A stretch of 64,000 nucleotides of DNA from Dromiciops gliroides. Its lineage: Eukaryota > Chordata > Mammalia > Microbiotheria > Microbiotheriidae. The stretch is from NCBI RefSeq assembly GCF_019393635.1, contig NC_057866.1, positions 278,016,874 to 278,080,873 on the forward strand, in the 5' to 3' direction. Positions within the stretch are counted from its first letter, which is position 1; the number at the start of each line of letters is the position of its first letter. Both the position numbers and the translations under genes were made by a program. Positions 36,004 to 47,110 of this stretch are shown here, piece by piece. Below the pieces are notes generated by a model. It saw only the letters and a list, made by a program, of their open reading frames with translations. It had not been told where the DNA came from and ran no database searches.

Positions 36004-36157
36004 TATTTTTTTTTTTTTTTTGCAGGGCAGCGAGGATTAAATGACTTGCCCAGGCTCACACAGCTAGTAAGTGTGAAGTGTCTGAGGCTGGATTTGAACT
36101 CAGATCCTCCTGAATCCAGGGCTGGTGCTTTATCCACTGCACCACCTAGCTGCCCCC
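36004..36157 (-). mobile_element. WSINE-like CORE-SINE, full length
   Basis: Complete minus-strand SINE with a poly(A) (T-run 36007-36021). It directly abuts the next SINE, separated only by the shared target sequence TGTATTTTTT. Confidence 0.92.
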
Positions 36158-36304
36158 TGTATTTTTTTTTCAGGGCAATTGGGGTTAAGTGACTTGCCCA
36201 GGCTCACACAGCTAGTAAGTGTCAAGTGTCTGAGGCCGAATTTGAACTCAGGTACTCCTGAATCCAGGACCGGTGCCTTATCCACTGCGCCACCTAGCTG
36301 CCCC
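36158..36304 (-). mobile_element. WSINE-like CORE-SINE, adjacent second copy
   Basis: Second full-length minus-strand SINE. TGTATTTTTT-type sequence occurs before, between and after the two copies (about 36001, 36158 and 36310), showing two insertions at one target. Confidence 0.92.
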
Positions 36305-36809
36305 ACCCCTGTATTTTTTAAAATGCTGGTTCACATGCCAATCAACCCAGGTGATCATTTTCCCTTCCAAATGGAGATGGCCAAAGGTGGGAACGTTACT
36401 AGTCAACATTTGGATCATTGTAGGTCAAAACAGGGAAATTCCTGGGTATTCAGAGGCCATTTCCCAAAAGGTGTGCTCCAAATTAAGTCACTTTGGAATT
36501 GCCAGTCAGAAAGTTCCTTGTGTGACTCAGGAAGGATTGGTCAGGGGAAGAAGTAAGGGTGGATCCCTGGACTTGACTTGGATGTCTGCCTAGGGCATTG
36601 AGCCTTCCCAGGCACTCATGCTACATGGCATATGCTAGAGTGGACAATGCTAGGTAGGCATCCCCTAGCTTTCCCTCCCCCCATCAGGGATAGATATAAA
36701 GAAGGTTCCTAACACAGTAGCTCACTTTTCTATGGGGTTTTAAAGTGCTGTCTTTATAACATCACTGAGAAGTGGGCAGTGCATCATCTCCATTTGTATA
36801 ATAATGATA

Positions 36810-37215
36810 GCAAATAACAATAACTAACACTTATATAGTGCTTCAAAGTTTGGAAAGCTCTTCACATTAATTTAATTTTTATTATACTCCTAGGGTATAT
36901 TGTTGTTCAGTTGGGTCTGACTCTCTATGACTCCATTTGGAGTTTTCTTGGCAAGGATACTGGAGTGGTTTGCCATTTCCTTCTCCAGCTCATTTTACAA
37001 ATGAGGAAACTGAGGCAAACAGGGTGAAGTGACTTTCCCAGTGTCACAGAGTATGTGTCTGAGGCTGGATATGAAATCAGGTCTTCCTGACTCCAGGTCT
37101 AGTGCTCTATCCTCTGCTCCACCTAGCTGCCCATAATCCTGGGAGGGAGATGCTATTCTTATCCTCATTTCACAGCTGAAGAAACAGGGGCCCAGAGAGG
37201 TTGTGACTTTCCCAG
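36810..37215 (-). mobile_element. MIR-type SINE split by a MAR1
   Basis: Antisense MIR 3' part at 36810-36895 ('taacacttatatagtgcttc'). The 5' part resumes at 37135-37215 ('cctcatttcacagctgaaga'). Confidence 0.65.
36896..37134 (-). mobile_element. MAR1 SINE, full length
   Basis: Antisense: the RTE-type tail 'gttgttcagttgggtctgac' at the left, then 'gtttgccatttccttctcca', the CORE part and the head '...ccacctagctgcc' at the right. It sits within the MIR. Confidence 0.88.
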
Positions 37216-37219
37216 GGTC

Positions 37220-39825
37220 TCACAGTTAATAAGTGTAGCCTATGTGTGGCACCAGTCATTAACTCTCTTTATTCTCTCTGTCTCTGTCTTTCTCTTCCTT
37301 TGCTAGGAGTGATTCACTCCCTTCATCTGCACCTACTTTGACACATTAGGGAACCACCTCTTAGCTTCAACTCAAATCTTCTTTCTGGGTCCATAGAGGT
37401 GGGGTGGGAGTTGGGTAGGGAAGGATGCTACTCACCACTGTAGCTGAGTCCCCACTTCCCAGTCCCAGTGACAGCATTGACTTAAATATGAAATGTTTGC
37501 TAAAGCTAAAGGGAAAAGCAAGAATAATTAAAACATTTACTCAAGAGAAGGCAATGGTTCGTACATACATATGTGTGTACAAATGTGTGCATGTGTGTGT
37601 GCATTCTCTACTGATGCATGTAGTTTCTATGGAGAAGAATGAGATCACTCTTATAGACACTTACCTAGGAGGCACATGAGTAGGAAGGCCCATATGCCTG
37701 GGAAACTAAGATATTTCATTGCAGGTTTTGATCTCCTTGGTCTTTTTAGAGGGTCGTGTATGTTACCTGTTGGGCATGACTGCACTTCTGCTCTCTGCTC
37801 TCTCTGGTCCTCAGAATTCTTCCTGCTGGGCAAAGATGGTTCTCTGCTACTCAGGCTGTTGGGGCAGCAGCAGACTCTTTTAGCAATGAACCAGTTTCGG
37901 CAGGGCTCTGAGAAACTGTTGTGCTCTTTCAGTGATGGCTTAAGCCATAGGACTAGTCTGGCTCTTGGAGGTGCTTGTCCCTTTAGATAGCAGGAGGCTT
38001 TAGATATAGTTTTTTCTCTGGTCTTCAGATTCTCTGGTCCAGCAGACTAGATGCAGAACCTGTCTTTGTTTCTCCTTCTCAGATCAGTGAGGGGATAACC
38101 ACCAATACAGGAAACCTCCTGAGAAGTTTCTCCTCTCTCAGGCTGAGGGGCAGTTTTCTCTCTGGTCCTCAGGACTGGCTGTGTCTTCCTACAATGTTCT
38201 GTCCAAGAGGCCATTTCTTCTCAAGCTCATTTTGTCAGAATTCCTTACACAGTTGCTGTGTTTTGGCCCTTTCAGTCACCAAAATATCCATGTAAGAAAG
38301 GGGAAGAGCCATATAGAAGAGCTGAGACTTAAACTTAAATCTCCTGGCCCCAAAGTGTAGCAATCTCTCCACCACGCTGCCATGTTCCTCTTTAGCTGCT
38401 ATCTAGGACCTCTGGGAAGAAAGGAAGAAACAGAGCCAATTGGAGAGGAACTTTCTGAGAAGGTCACATTTGGGGCCCTCTGCTGCCTCTTCTGTGCCCG
38501 ATGTGTGTGCTGTCCTGAGCCTGGTCTTGAGCAATCAGTAAAAGCAGGTAGCTCCCTCCCACACTGTATTCCGCTCGGCTCTGAGATCTGGTGTCTTCCT
38601 TGACTTGGCTCCTAGTGCCAGGGGTATTGGGTACCTGCCAGGCAGGGTCTCCTAGGTTGTTAGATTACAGATGATCCCTATGGGAACAGCTGGGAGGGCC
38701 AGTTACCTGGGTCCCCTGGGACTATGGGAGTAGGGCCTCTTCAGCAAGGCCTCAGATCAACTTCCTGCCCTCCTCAACTTTTTCCTTCCCCCTCTCTAAC
38801 TGATCCCAGAAGGCTACATGAGTACACTGTGAACTTCAGTCCCTTGTATGACCTTCGTCACTATTTCAGGGATCTGTGATTTCTGTTTTTCCCCCTCACC
38901 TTGATCACTTCCCCTCCACTCCTACAGATATGATTGCATCAGTGGCCACAGCCACAACATCCTTTCATTGGTGGCCACTGGCCCTGTAGCTGTGAACCTT
39001 CTTCCATCTTCTTAGGACCTCAGATAAGAGATCGTTGCAGGGCCCAGTTTGATTAGACCTGCTAATGTTGCTATCAGACCACGTGGAGGCATTCTGAGAG
39101 AGCTTCAGTGAAGGTCTACAACTTCTCTTCATCACAGTCACCGAAGCCCCAGAAATAAAGCATATGGCACATGATACTTTCACTTTGTTGGGTGAGCACG
39201 TCCATCACCTTGGCTCAGGCACCATGGTTGGTTGTGCCTCAGACACGATCTGCTTTCTTTATGATCTGAATTTCTTTCCTAACATACCCTTCAGTCCCAT
39301 GTGGAAGGATCCCCCATTCCTTTGGGAGTTTTGACATCTTTTGACAAGTTGCCCAAACATTAGTTGAATGGACCCAGACACTTCTACCATAGCTCCTAGT
39401 AACACCCTATGCCTTCAGGCTCTTGTTACCAGAGGCTTAAGGAGGGCAGCTGAGATGCCTTGGGCTGTGGTTTCCTCATTCCCCAGAAGACAAGGACAGA
39501 GCAGGGGGAAAGGGAGAGAGATGTTGGCAGCCTGCCCACATCTTTCTCCACCAACTTTGCACAAGCTCTGGGAGTGACGTTGTCCCTTCTGCTAGTCCCA
39601 GGCATCTTGACAGAGCCTGTGTAGTCCTGGGTAGGGCCAGTTTGTCCTCCTTAGCCAGGACGTGTGGCTGATGAGACCAGGCTTCCTTTTCTCCTACCTG
39701 CTCAGGTCAATGGGTCTGCACAAATGCTGAGGATGCTCATGATTCCTTTTGTAGTCAGGAAATTTCATTTCTCCTAGAGGACTTGTTTTATTAGGTTGTG
39801 CTAGAAGTGGAGGTGACCTCCCAGG
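37220..39825. other. Repeat-poor intron 1 stretch of unknown content
   Basis: No exon or known element was recognised. The motif TCTCTGGTCYTCAG recurs at about 37800, 38018 and 38158. An ORF of 72 codons at 38965-39183 (-) lacks any similarity I know and has no splice or Kozak support. Confidence 0.4.
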
Positions 39826-39829
39826 TGCA

Positions 39830-40020
39830 GTGCTGTGGAGTGGAAAGGGCACTGGACCTGGACTCAGAAGTCAGAGGTTCAAATCCCATCTCAGACAATT
39901 ACTAGCTGTGTGACTCTGGGCAAGTCACTTGACCTCTCTGATCTTTAGTTTCTCCCTCTGTAGAATGAGGAAGATGGACTATAAGGTCCCTTCTAGCTCT
40001 AAATCTATGATCCCATGACT
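39830..40020 (+). mobile_element. MIR-type CORE-SINE, near complete
   Basis: 'gtggaaagggcactggacct', 'gtgtgactctgggcaagtca', then 'aaggtcccttctagctctaa'. Confidence 0.85.
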
Positions 40021-40117
40021 TTGGGGAACATTTGGTCCCGCCCCCTCATTTTATGGAGGGGGAAACTGAGTCACAGGGAGGAAAAAGGACTATTTTAAAC
40101 TTTTGTGCTGTATTTAT

Positions 40118-40260
40118 TTGACAGACATTTATTGGGCACTTTCTGTGTGTAGACCCCTGAGTGAGAGGAGATAGAGGTTAGATAAGATAGACTCCTTTCC
40201 CAAAGTAGCTCACTGTCCACTAGGCAGCTAGGACACATGCCCTGTGTCCTCAGTGGTGCA
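40118..40260 (-). mobile_element. L2 3' tail
   Basis: Antisense 'gacagacatttattgggcac' and the following L2-end pattern. Confidence 0.55.
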
Positions 40261-40544
40261 TGATCAGAGCCTGGCAGGGAGATGAAGGGCCCCTCAAGGG
40301 CAGAAGGTTGGCCAGAAGGGCTGGCTAGGGCTTCAGTGTCCTCCTTTCCCTGGTAGGGAGGAAGCTGTCCAGCGAGCTCCCTGGGTTTGGCCATTTTGAG
40401 AGAAAAGGGACCATCCTCTGTGTGTTTGATACCTGGCTGTTTTCAGAGGGTGTGGGGACAGGGATGAGAGGTTAGCACCTTTGCAACTTCAAACCAGCCC
40501 AAGACTTTGCTCATTTTATACTGTGGTTGGTGCTTGTGTGACTT

Positions 40545-40727
40545 TTTTTTTGTTTGCTTTTTATTTATTGTTTTGTTTTGGTTTGGTTTTGGTGGGGCAA
40601 TGAAGGTTAAGTGACTTGCCCAGGGTCACACAGCTAGTAAGTGTCAAGTGTCTGAGGCCGAATTTGAACTCAGGTCTTCCTGACTCCAGGGCTGGTGTTC
40701 TATCCACTGTGCCCCCTAGCTGCCCCA
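40545..40727 (-). mobile_element. WSINE-like CORE-SINE, full length
   Basis: Minus-strand SINE with a T/G-rich tail (40545-40595). The flanks GTGTGACTTTTTT (about 40534) and GGTGCGACTTTTT (about 40729) look like a mutated target duplication. Confidence 0.88.
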
Positions 40728-40914
40728 TGGTGCGACTTTTTGAAGTGAAATTTTGGGTTTAACTGAAGATGTTATTAAAGTCAGAGGGGACCTTCCTGAG
40801 GCAGCGTGGTGTAGGAGGCCGGCCATGGGGCTGTGCCTTCACTGGCTGTGTCTGCTCGTGCCAGGCTGGAGCCTGGTCCAGTTTGTTTATACACGGCCGT
40901 TTGCAGGCTGTCTC

Positions 40915-41025
40915 CCTTGTTCGACTGTGAGCTCCTGGAGAACAGGGTTTGCCTTCACATCTCCAGAGCCTAGCACAGTGCCTGGCACACAGTTGGTATT
41001 CAGTAACTGATTATTGACTGATTAA
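40915..41025 (+). mobile_element. L2 3' tail
   Basis: 'gactgtgagctcctggagaa' then 'cagtgcctggcacacagttg'. Positions 41026-41670 show moderately GC-rich unique sequence without a gene I recognise. Confidence 0.65.
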
Positions 41026-41687
41026 CAAGTCCTCTCCCTCTGCCATGCAGACTAGAGATCTGGTCATCTCTCTGAGCAGGAATGGGCTACGCAGCACTTC
41101 TGACAAGTGGTCATCTCCCCTCCGCCACTCACCTCCAGGGACGGGAAACTCGCTACTCCCCACAGCAACTGCTTTTGGCTTCCTTACTGTTAGAGGTTCT
41201 CGGATCTGCCCCCCTTCCGTGTGCCTCTCTGGGGCCTAGTTCAGCCAGGCCTAGACGACCGAAGTCTCAGTCTTTTCTCTCCCTGGCTCACTCTGGTGCA
41301 CGCCCCAAACCACCAGGATGTTGCTCCTCCCTGCGCTTAGCAATCAGAGCTGCTGGGCTTGGTCAGAGCTTCCCAGACCTGGCTTCGCTCCTTGACTTCC
41401 CAGCAGCGAAAAGAAAGAGTCCAGTGTTTTGGCGGCCACTTTCCCTCTGTGGCCTAGAAAAACTCACTGCCCCTTTGTGTCATCTTCCAGCTCTGCCAAG
41501 GGAAGGGAAGGGCCACAGAGGACCCACAGACTGCATGCACGAAGGGTCTGGCTGTGAGGCCTCCTCTCCTCTCTCTGGGGCCCCATGGACCTCCCGTGCC
41601 CATGGGGCCCCACCTGGCCATTCTGGAGGATCTAAAACAGAGGGTTCGGGAGCTCCAGGCTCCCTTCTCCCCATCAGGTTGATTCTT

Positions 41688-41833
41688 TTTTTTTTTTGGT
41701 GGGACAGTGAGGGCTAAGTGACTTGCCCAGTGTCACACAGCTAGTAAGTGTCAAGTCTCTGAGGCCACATTTGAACTCAGGTCCTCCTGAATCCAGGGTC
41801 AGTGCTTTATCCACTGTGCTACCTAGCTGCCCC
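41688..41833 (-). mobile_element. WSINE-like CORE-SINE with 17-bp TSD
   Basis: Full-length minus-strand SINE. The flanks CCATCAGGTTGATTCTT (41671-41687) and CCATCAGGATGATTCTT (41834-41850) differ at one base. Confidence 0.93.
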
Positions 41834-41984
41834 CCATCAGGATGATTCTTGACAGCAGATTCTGAAACATGCTGGCTGGGCCCACTACATATTTACGTGA
41901 CCGCATCTACACTGGCTCTTTGCTGGGCCGAGATAATCTTTGTTCATCCCCCCCACCCCCACCCCGCAATGACTCACTTTCCCA

Positions 41985-43015
41985 CTCACCACAGTGGCTT
42001 TTCCAAACCTTTTTATCTTTCCTCAAACCTCCCACAGATCTCCTTCCCCCACCCCCTCAGCTTTCTATTTTACTGAAAATTTGGAGTCCGTTAACCGAGA
42101 GCTTCATCTTCTGCCCTCCTCAGTTTACCTGCCTCTGCCTTCTTTCACTCCTGTCTCATGTGGAGAGAGGGTTCTCCTCCCTGCCAAGGCAAACCCTTCC
42201 ACCTACACGAATGATGCCATTTCGTGCCCTCTTCTCCAGAAGGTTTGCCCCCCTCCCCTGCCCTCCCCACTGGATCATCTGTCCTCGGCCTGTCCCTGAC
42301 ATGGGCTGCTTCCCACCTGCCCCCATCCTCAAAGACCCCTCCCCTCACTCCATCCTTCTGTCCCCACTCACTGTCATCCTGGATCTCTTCTTTCTTTTGT
42401 GGTTAACCTCGAGATTTCCACCCACACTCAGAGCCTCCCCTCACTCTCTTTTAACTCTCTCCAGTCTGGCTCCTCACCTCCTTCTTCCACCAAAGGCGCT
42501 CTCTGCAGAGGCACCAATGGTCATGTTATCACAGATTCAGTGGCCTTCCTTTTCCCAGTCCTCTCCCTCTTGAGCTCTCTGCAGATGTTGATTGCTTGCT
42601 CTCTTCTTCCTAGGTTTTTAGGACATCCCTCTCTCCTGGTTCTTCTGCCTTGGTTTCCTTAGCTGGACCTTCATCCAGGTCATGCCTGTCACTGTGGGTA
42701 TCTTCCAAGGCCTTTTTCTCTTCTTTCCACATTATTTCACTTGGCCGTCTCATCAACTGCCAAGGACTCAGTTATCATCTCTATGCTGAGAATTCTCACA
42801 TCTCTTCGTCTAGCCCTAACCTCTCTCTTGATCTCTGGTCTTGCTTCTCCAAAAGCCAGTTGGATGTTTCAAACTGGATATCCTGTGGGCATCTTCAACT
42901 CAATGTGACCAAAAGGGAACTCATTATTTTACACACCCCCCGGCACCCCTTTCCTAACTGCTTCATTATCGCCCTCCTGGTGCCCCAGGATTCTGTTCTG
43001 TTCCATTGTCTATTT
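41985..43015 (+). mobile_element. L2-like LINE, ORF2 part
   Basis: + strand text keeps L2 ORF2 order, clearest at 42740-42930 ('tatgctgagaattctcacat', then 'tcctgtgggcatcttcaact' and 'tgaccaaaagggaactcatt'). The overlapping ORFs of up to 234 codons are compositional remnants. The 5' limit is unsure. Confidence 0.6.
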
Positions 43016-43094
43016 CCTATTTTGAAGTAAGGATAGATGCTGGCTTTGTGATTTCATTGGTACAAGAAGCTTTGGCATAAGGAAATGCCTTCTT

Positions 43095-43232
43095 TTCATG
43101 CAGTTGGGTAGATGCTTGAGATTTAGGGAATCACTTAGGGCACTGGGACTTAGAGAGTTTCTTAGGGTCACAGACAAGACTTCACCCCAGGTCCTCCTGG
43201 CTCTGAGGTCTGCCATCTGGCCACTATATCAT
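43095..43232 (-). mobile_element. MIR-type SINE, degenerate
   Basis: 'agagagtttcttagggtcac' then 'ccaggtcctcctggctctga', antisense order. Confidence 0.45.
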
Positions 43233-43239
43233 GCTTTCT

Positions 43240-43978
43240 CTGTTATTTAACCAAACCCTATAGATTTGATTATTGTGCTTCCATTACTTACTTTGATTTT
43301 CTAGGCCTTTTGGTTCTTCCAAATTAGTTTTGATATTTTCTCTTCATTTGAAAAATATCCCTTTAGGGAGGCAGCTAGGTGACACAGTGGATAAAGCACT
43401 GGCCCTGGATTCAGGAGGACCAGAGTTCAAATCTGGCCTCAGACACTTGACACTTACTAGCTGTGTGACCCTGGACAAGTCACTTAATACTCATTGCCCT
43501 GCCAAAAAAAAAGTATCCCTTTAGCCATTTGCTGTAAAATGAAATCTCTTTTTTTACTGATTTTCTGACATCTTAAAGCATATCGTTGTGCCATTTGCAC
43601 ATTGTGATCATTTTGTCTCCTTCTTGCCAATGTTTATACCTTTTTTTCTTATTACTGTAGCTAATGTTTGTCTAACTGTCCATTGATAGTGGGGGAAGGG
43701 GCTTTGTTTTTTAAATCTTGAAAATTTTATCTTCGTATCCCTTTCTTGATCAGCTTAGTCAATAGTTTAGCCAGTGTTGTTAGTCTTTTCAGAAAAAATC
43801 CACATTTTGTTTTGCAGTAATATATTTTTTGATTTTCAGTATTTTCTGTCTCTTTAGTTTTTTTAAATGGAATTAAATTGATTTTTTGTTACATAGTCCT
43901 TTACTTTTTAAGATATCTTTATAGTTTGTTTTCTGGCTTCTTCATTTGCTTATTTTCTAGTTTTGTCCCAATGCAGGC
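43240..43978 (-). mobile_element. L1 ORF2 fragment, split by a SINE
   Basis: Antisense L1 at 43240-43366 and 43514-43978, with 'ttgatcagcttagtcaatag' near 43745. Frames broken. Confidence 0.65.
43367..43513 (+). mobile_element. WSINE-like CORE-SINE with 11-bp TSD
   Basis: Full-length + strand SINE. Perfect TATCCCTTTAG lies at 43356-43366 and 43514-43524. It splits the L1. Confidence 0.93.
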
Positions 43979-44820
43979 CCTCACTGATATTCAGCTGAAC
44001 TACGGCAGCCACCTCCTGAATGTCTGCTTGGATCCACTCTCTCCCCTCTCCAGGACCCTTCCATGCAGCTGCCAAACTGACTTTCCCAAAGGTCAGAGGT
44101 AGCCATGGCAGTCCTCGCCCAGAAAGCTCCAGTGGGGCCCGGGATCCTTAGGATAAAACGTGTCCTGGCTCGGGCCTACCTTTCCAAGCTCCATTCTAGC
44201 CAAACTCACCTCTTTGTTATTTAGCAAGTCTCTGTCTAAGCTTTGTCCCATAGCTGGAACACACAAGATCCTTTCCCCACCCTCACTTTATTTTTTTTTT
44301 TTGTGAGGCAATTGAGGTTAAGTGACTTGCTCAGGGTCACACAGCTGGTAAGTGTTAAGTATCTAAGGCTGGATTTGAACTCGGGTACTCCTGACTCCAG
44401 GGCCGGTGCTCTATCCACTGTGCCACCTAGCTGCCCCGTTAGTATTAGGAATTATCCTTATTATGTTTTTTTTTTTGTTTGTTTTTTTGTGGGGCAATGA
44501 GGGTTAAGTGACTTCCCCAGGGTCACACAGCTAGTAAGTGTCAAGTGTCTGAGGCCAGATTTGAACTCAGGTCCTCCTGAATCCAGGGCTGGTGCTCTAT
44601 CCACTGCGCCACCTAGCTTCCCCCCCTCACTTTTGTTTACAAGTGGGAGCCCCAGGTTCTTTCAGAGTTCAGTTCATGGGCTATTTCCTACATGAGCGAT
44701 TTCTTGCCCTCTTCCCTCAGCCTCCCCGCATTGTAGCGATATATAATTTACGCATACTTTTTCCTTGCTTATACGTTATATTTTCTTATAGGTCTACTTG
44801 TTATACTTCCTGATAGAATG
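43979..44820 (+). mobile_element. L2-like LINE 3' portion, split by a SINE dimer
   Basis: 'ggaatgtctgcttggatcca'-like L2 ORF2 end with 'ccagtggggcccgggatcct' near 44130. The 3' UTR continues at 44634-44820. Interrupted by 44290-44624. Confidence 0.5.
44281..44633 (-). mobile_element. Two SINEs plus linker inside one TSD (SINE dimer)
   Basis: Two minus-strand WSINE-like copies (44290-44436 and 44466-44624) are separated by a 29-bp non-SINE linker. The only duplicated flank is CCTCACTTT at 44281-44289 and 44625-44633, outside both copies. Neither SINE has its own duplication. One retrotransposition of a joined SINE-linker-SINE transcript explains this best. Confidence 0.75.
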
Positions 44821-44837
44821 TAGCTCTTTGAGGAATG

Positions 44838-45200
44838 TGTGGGGCCTTCAGGGAAGACCAGTCACTCAGGGAGAGGCTACCGAGCCCTTGTCAGGGCTGC
44901 TCATCCCCCTGTGGGGTTCTCTTTCACCCAGCCCTCCCCTGTGGCGTCAGGAAGCTGGAGCATGGGCAGCAGCCACACCCGGTAACCTGACTTGGCAGAG
45001 GGGCTAAGCCAGGCTGAGGGTAACTGAAGGGCCTCAAACCTGTACCTGAGTTTGAGGGTGTATGCCCCAGGCATGGGAAGGCTTCCCTAAGGTAATGCGC
45101 AGGTGAGAACAATGAAGGATTTGTTCCCATGGCCAGAAGGCTGAAAAGCAGAACCAGGCTGATCTCTCTTCACAGGCCAGCCCTTCAAAGCCTCTATCAC
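44838..45200 (+). mobile_element. RTE-clade LINE 3' region (copy 1)
   Basis: Collinear with 61622-61900: both hold 'tcagggctgctcatccmcct', 'tcacccagctctcacctg' and '...gtagcatgkgcagyrgccacac'-like blocks. Classified as RTE because copy 2 continues into the RTE-type 3' end shared with the RTE-tailed SINEs. Confidence 0.6.
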
Positions 45201-45334
45201 AGCTTCCATGTGCCCCCAAACCTGCCTTCCCAAGCTAACCATGCTCAGCTCCCTCAGCTGGGCCTCCTGTAGCATGGACTCCAGGCCCCATCACCATCCT
45301 GATTGTCCTCCTCTGGATACTCTCCTGGTAGCAA

Positions 45335-45563
45335 GGTGGTGCCATGGTGCATTGAGCACAGCGCCTGAAATCAGGAGTTCAAATCCAGCCTCAAACACTC
45401 ACTAGCTGAATCACCCTGGGCAAGTCACTTCATCCTGTTTTCCTCAGTTTTCTCATCTGTAAAATGAGCTGGAGAAAGAAATGGCAAACAACTCTGGTAT
45501 CTATCCCGAGGAAACCCTAAATGGGGTCACAGAGAGTTAGCTATGACTGAACAATAACAAAAC
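45335..45563 (+). mobile_element. MAR1 SINE
   Basis: Diverged head ('ggtggtgccatggtgcattg'), then 'gtaaaatgagctggagaaag', 'aaatggggtcacagagagtt' and the tail 'gaacaataacaaaac'. Confidence 0.85.
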
Positions 45564-45833
45564 TACTCTCCAGCTTATCAGTGTCCTTCTTAAACGGTGG
45601 GGCCTGGAGTTGATCACACAAGGCTCTAGGTCTTATTAAGAGACTTTCCTAGGATTTGAACTCTGGTCTTTCTGAATCCAAGGCCAACCTTCTACCCACT
45701 ACCCCATATAAATTACTGTTTTCACAGTGCTGGTGATAGAAAAATAAAAAAGCAGCCCTTGCCCATTGGTGGTATATTATGGGGGAGGCTATGAAGACAT
45801 GTGGGCAAATAACCAGAATTCAAAGTCAGTCAG

Positions 45834-46793
45834 TCAATCAAAAAGCATTATTTTCTTCTTTTGTTTAAAATCATAAAAGTATTTTATTATTTCCCAGTTA
45901 CATGTAAAGATAGTTTTCAACATTTGTTTTCATAAGATTTTTAGTTCCAAATTTTTCTCCTTCCCTCCCCCCTCCCGAAGACAGAAAGCAATCTGATACA
46001 GGTTATATATGCATAATCACATTAAACATATTTCTGCATTAGTCACATTGTGAAAGAAGAATCAGAGCACAAGGGAAAAACTTCAAAAAGCAAAAAATAA
46101 AAACAAAAGTAGGAACAGTATGGTTCAATCTGCATTCAGAATCCATAGTTCTTTTTTCTGGATGTGGAGAACATTTTCCATCATGAGTTCTTTGGAATTA
46201 TCTTGGATCATTGCACTGCTGAGAAAAGCCAAGTCTATCATAGTTGATCATCACACAATGTTAAGAAATGCAAATTAAAAAAAAAAGAAATGCAAATTAA
46301 AACAACTCTGAAGTACCACCTCACACCTATCAGATTGGCCAATATGACAAAAATGGAAGATTATAAATGTTAGAGAAGCTGTGAAAAAATTGGAACACTA
46401 ATGCATTGTTGGTGGAGTTGTAAACTGATCCAACCATTCTGGAGAGCAATTTTGGAACTATGCCCAAAGGGCTATGGGATTGTGTATACCCTTTGACCCA
46501 GTAATACCACTAGTAGGTCTGTATCCCAAAGAAATCATAGAAAAGGGAAAAGGACTCACATGTACAAAAATATTTATGGCAGCCCTCTTTGTGGTGGCAA
46601 AGAATTGGAAATCGAGGAAATGCCCATCAATTGGGGAATGGCTGAACAAGTTGTGGTTATGAATGTAACAGAATACTATTGTGCTGTAAGAAATGATGAG
46701 CAGGTAGATTTCAGAAAAACTTGGAAAGACTTAAGTGGACTGATATTGGGTGAAGTGAGCAGAACCAGGAGAACATCAACAAACATTTATTAA
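45834..46793 (-). mobile_element. L1 with 5' inversion (twin priming), inserted in an L2
   Basis: The 3' UTR part (45853-46262) is on the minus strand. The upstream ORF2 part (46263-46775) is inverted, on the plus strand. In L1 order the two pieces nearly meet, with about 20 bases missing at the joint. The flanks are both antisense L2 tail and form a duplicated, mutated target (45834-45852 and 46776-46793). The + part encodes readable but broken ORF2 C-terminal sequence. Confidence 0.85.
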
Positions 46794-47105
46794 ACACTAA
46801 CTATGAGCCAGATGCTGGGCTAAGTGTTGGGGATCCAAAAAAAGACAAACACCCAGCACCTGCTCTCCAGGAGCTCACAGTGCAAATGATTATACACAAA
46901 ATATAGGCAGTGTAAATGCCAGATGATCTCAGAGGGAGGCTTCCTGCAATATTGGGACTACAGTGATTGGGTGCATGGGAAGGATTGAAAAGAACAGCCT
47001 TAGGGGAGCTGAGGAAAGAGTTGGAAGCTAGAGGGGGAGGGGAGAAGGGGCGTGTCCAGAAGCAAGGATGGGAAGGGCTCTGTTCTGGACTTGGAGGCAG
47101 ATCAC
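46776..47105 (-). mobile_element. L2 3' portion
   Basis: Antisense tail 'tcaacaaacatttattaaac' followed by decayed L2 sequence. Its start lies left of the inverted L1 at about 45825. Confidence 0.65.
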
Positions 47106-47110
47106 AGATG

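Noticed and set aside
38965-39183. 72-codon minus-strand ORF considered as a retrocopy
   Set aside because: No protein family was recognised, and no poly(A), target duplication or splice site was found nearby.
41082-42662. ORFs of 211 and 234 codons
   Set aside because: The first lies in unique GC-rich sequence and runs into a SINE; the second lies over L2-like sequence. Neither has a recognised domain or splice support.
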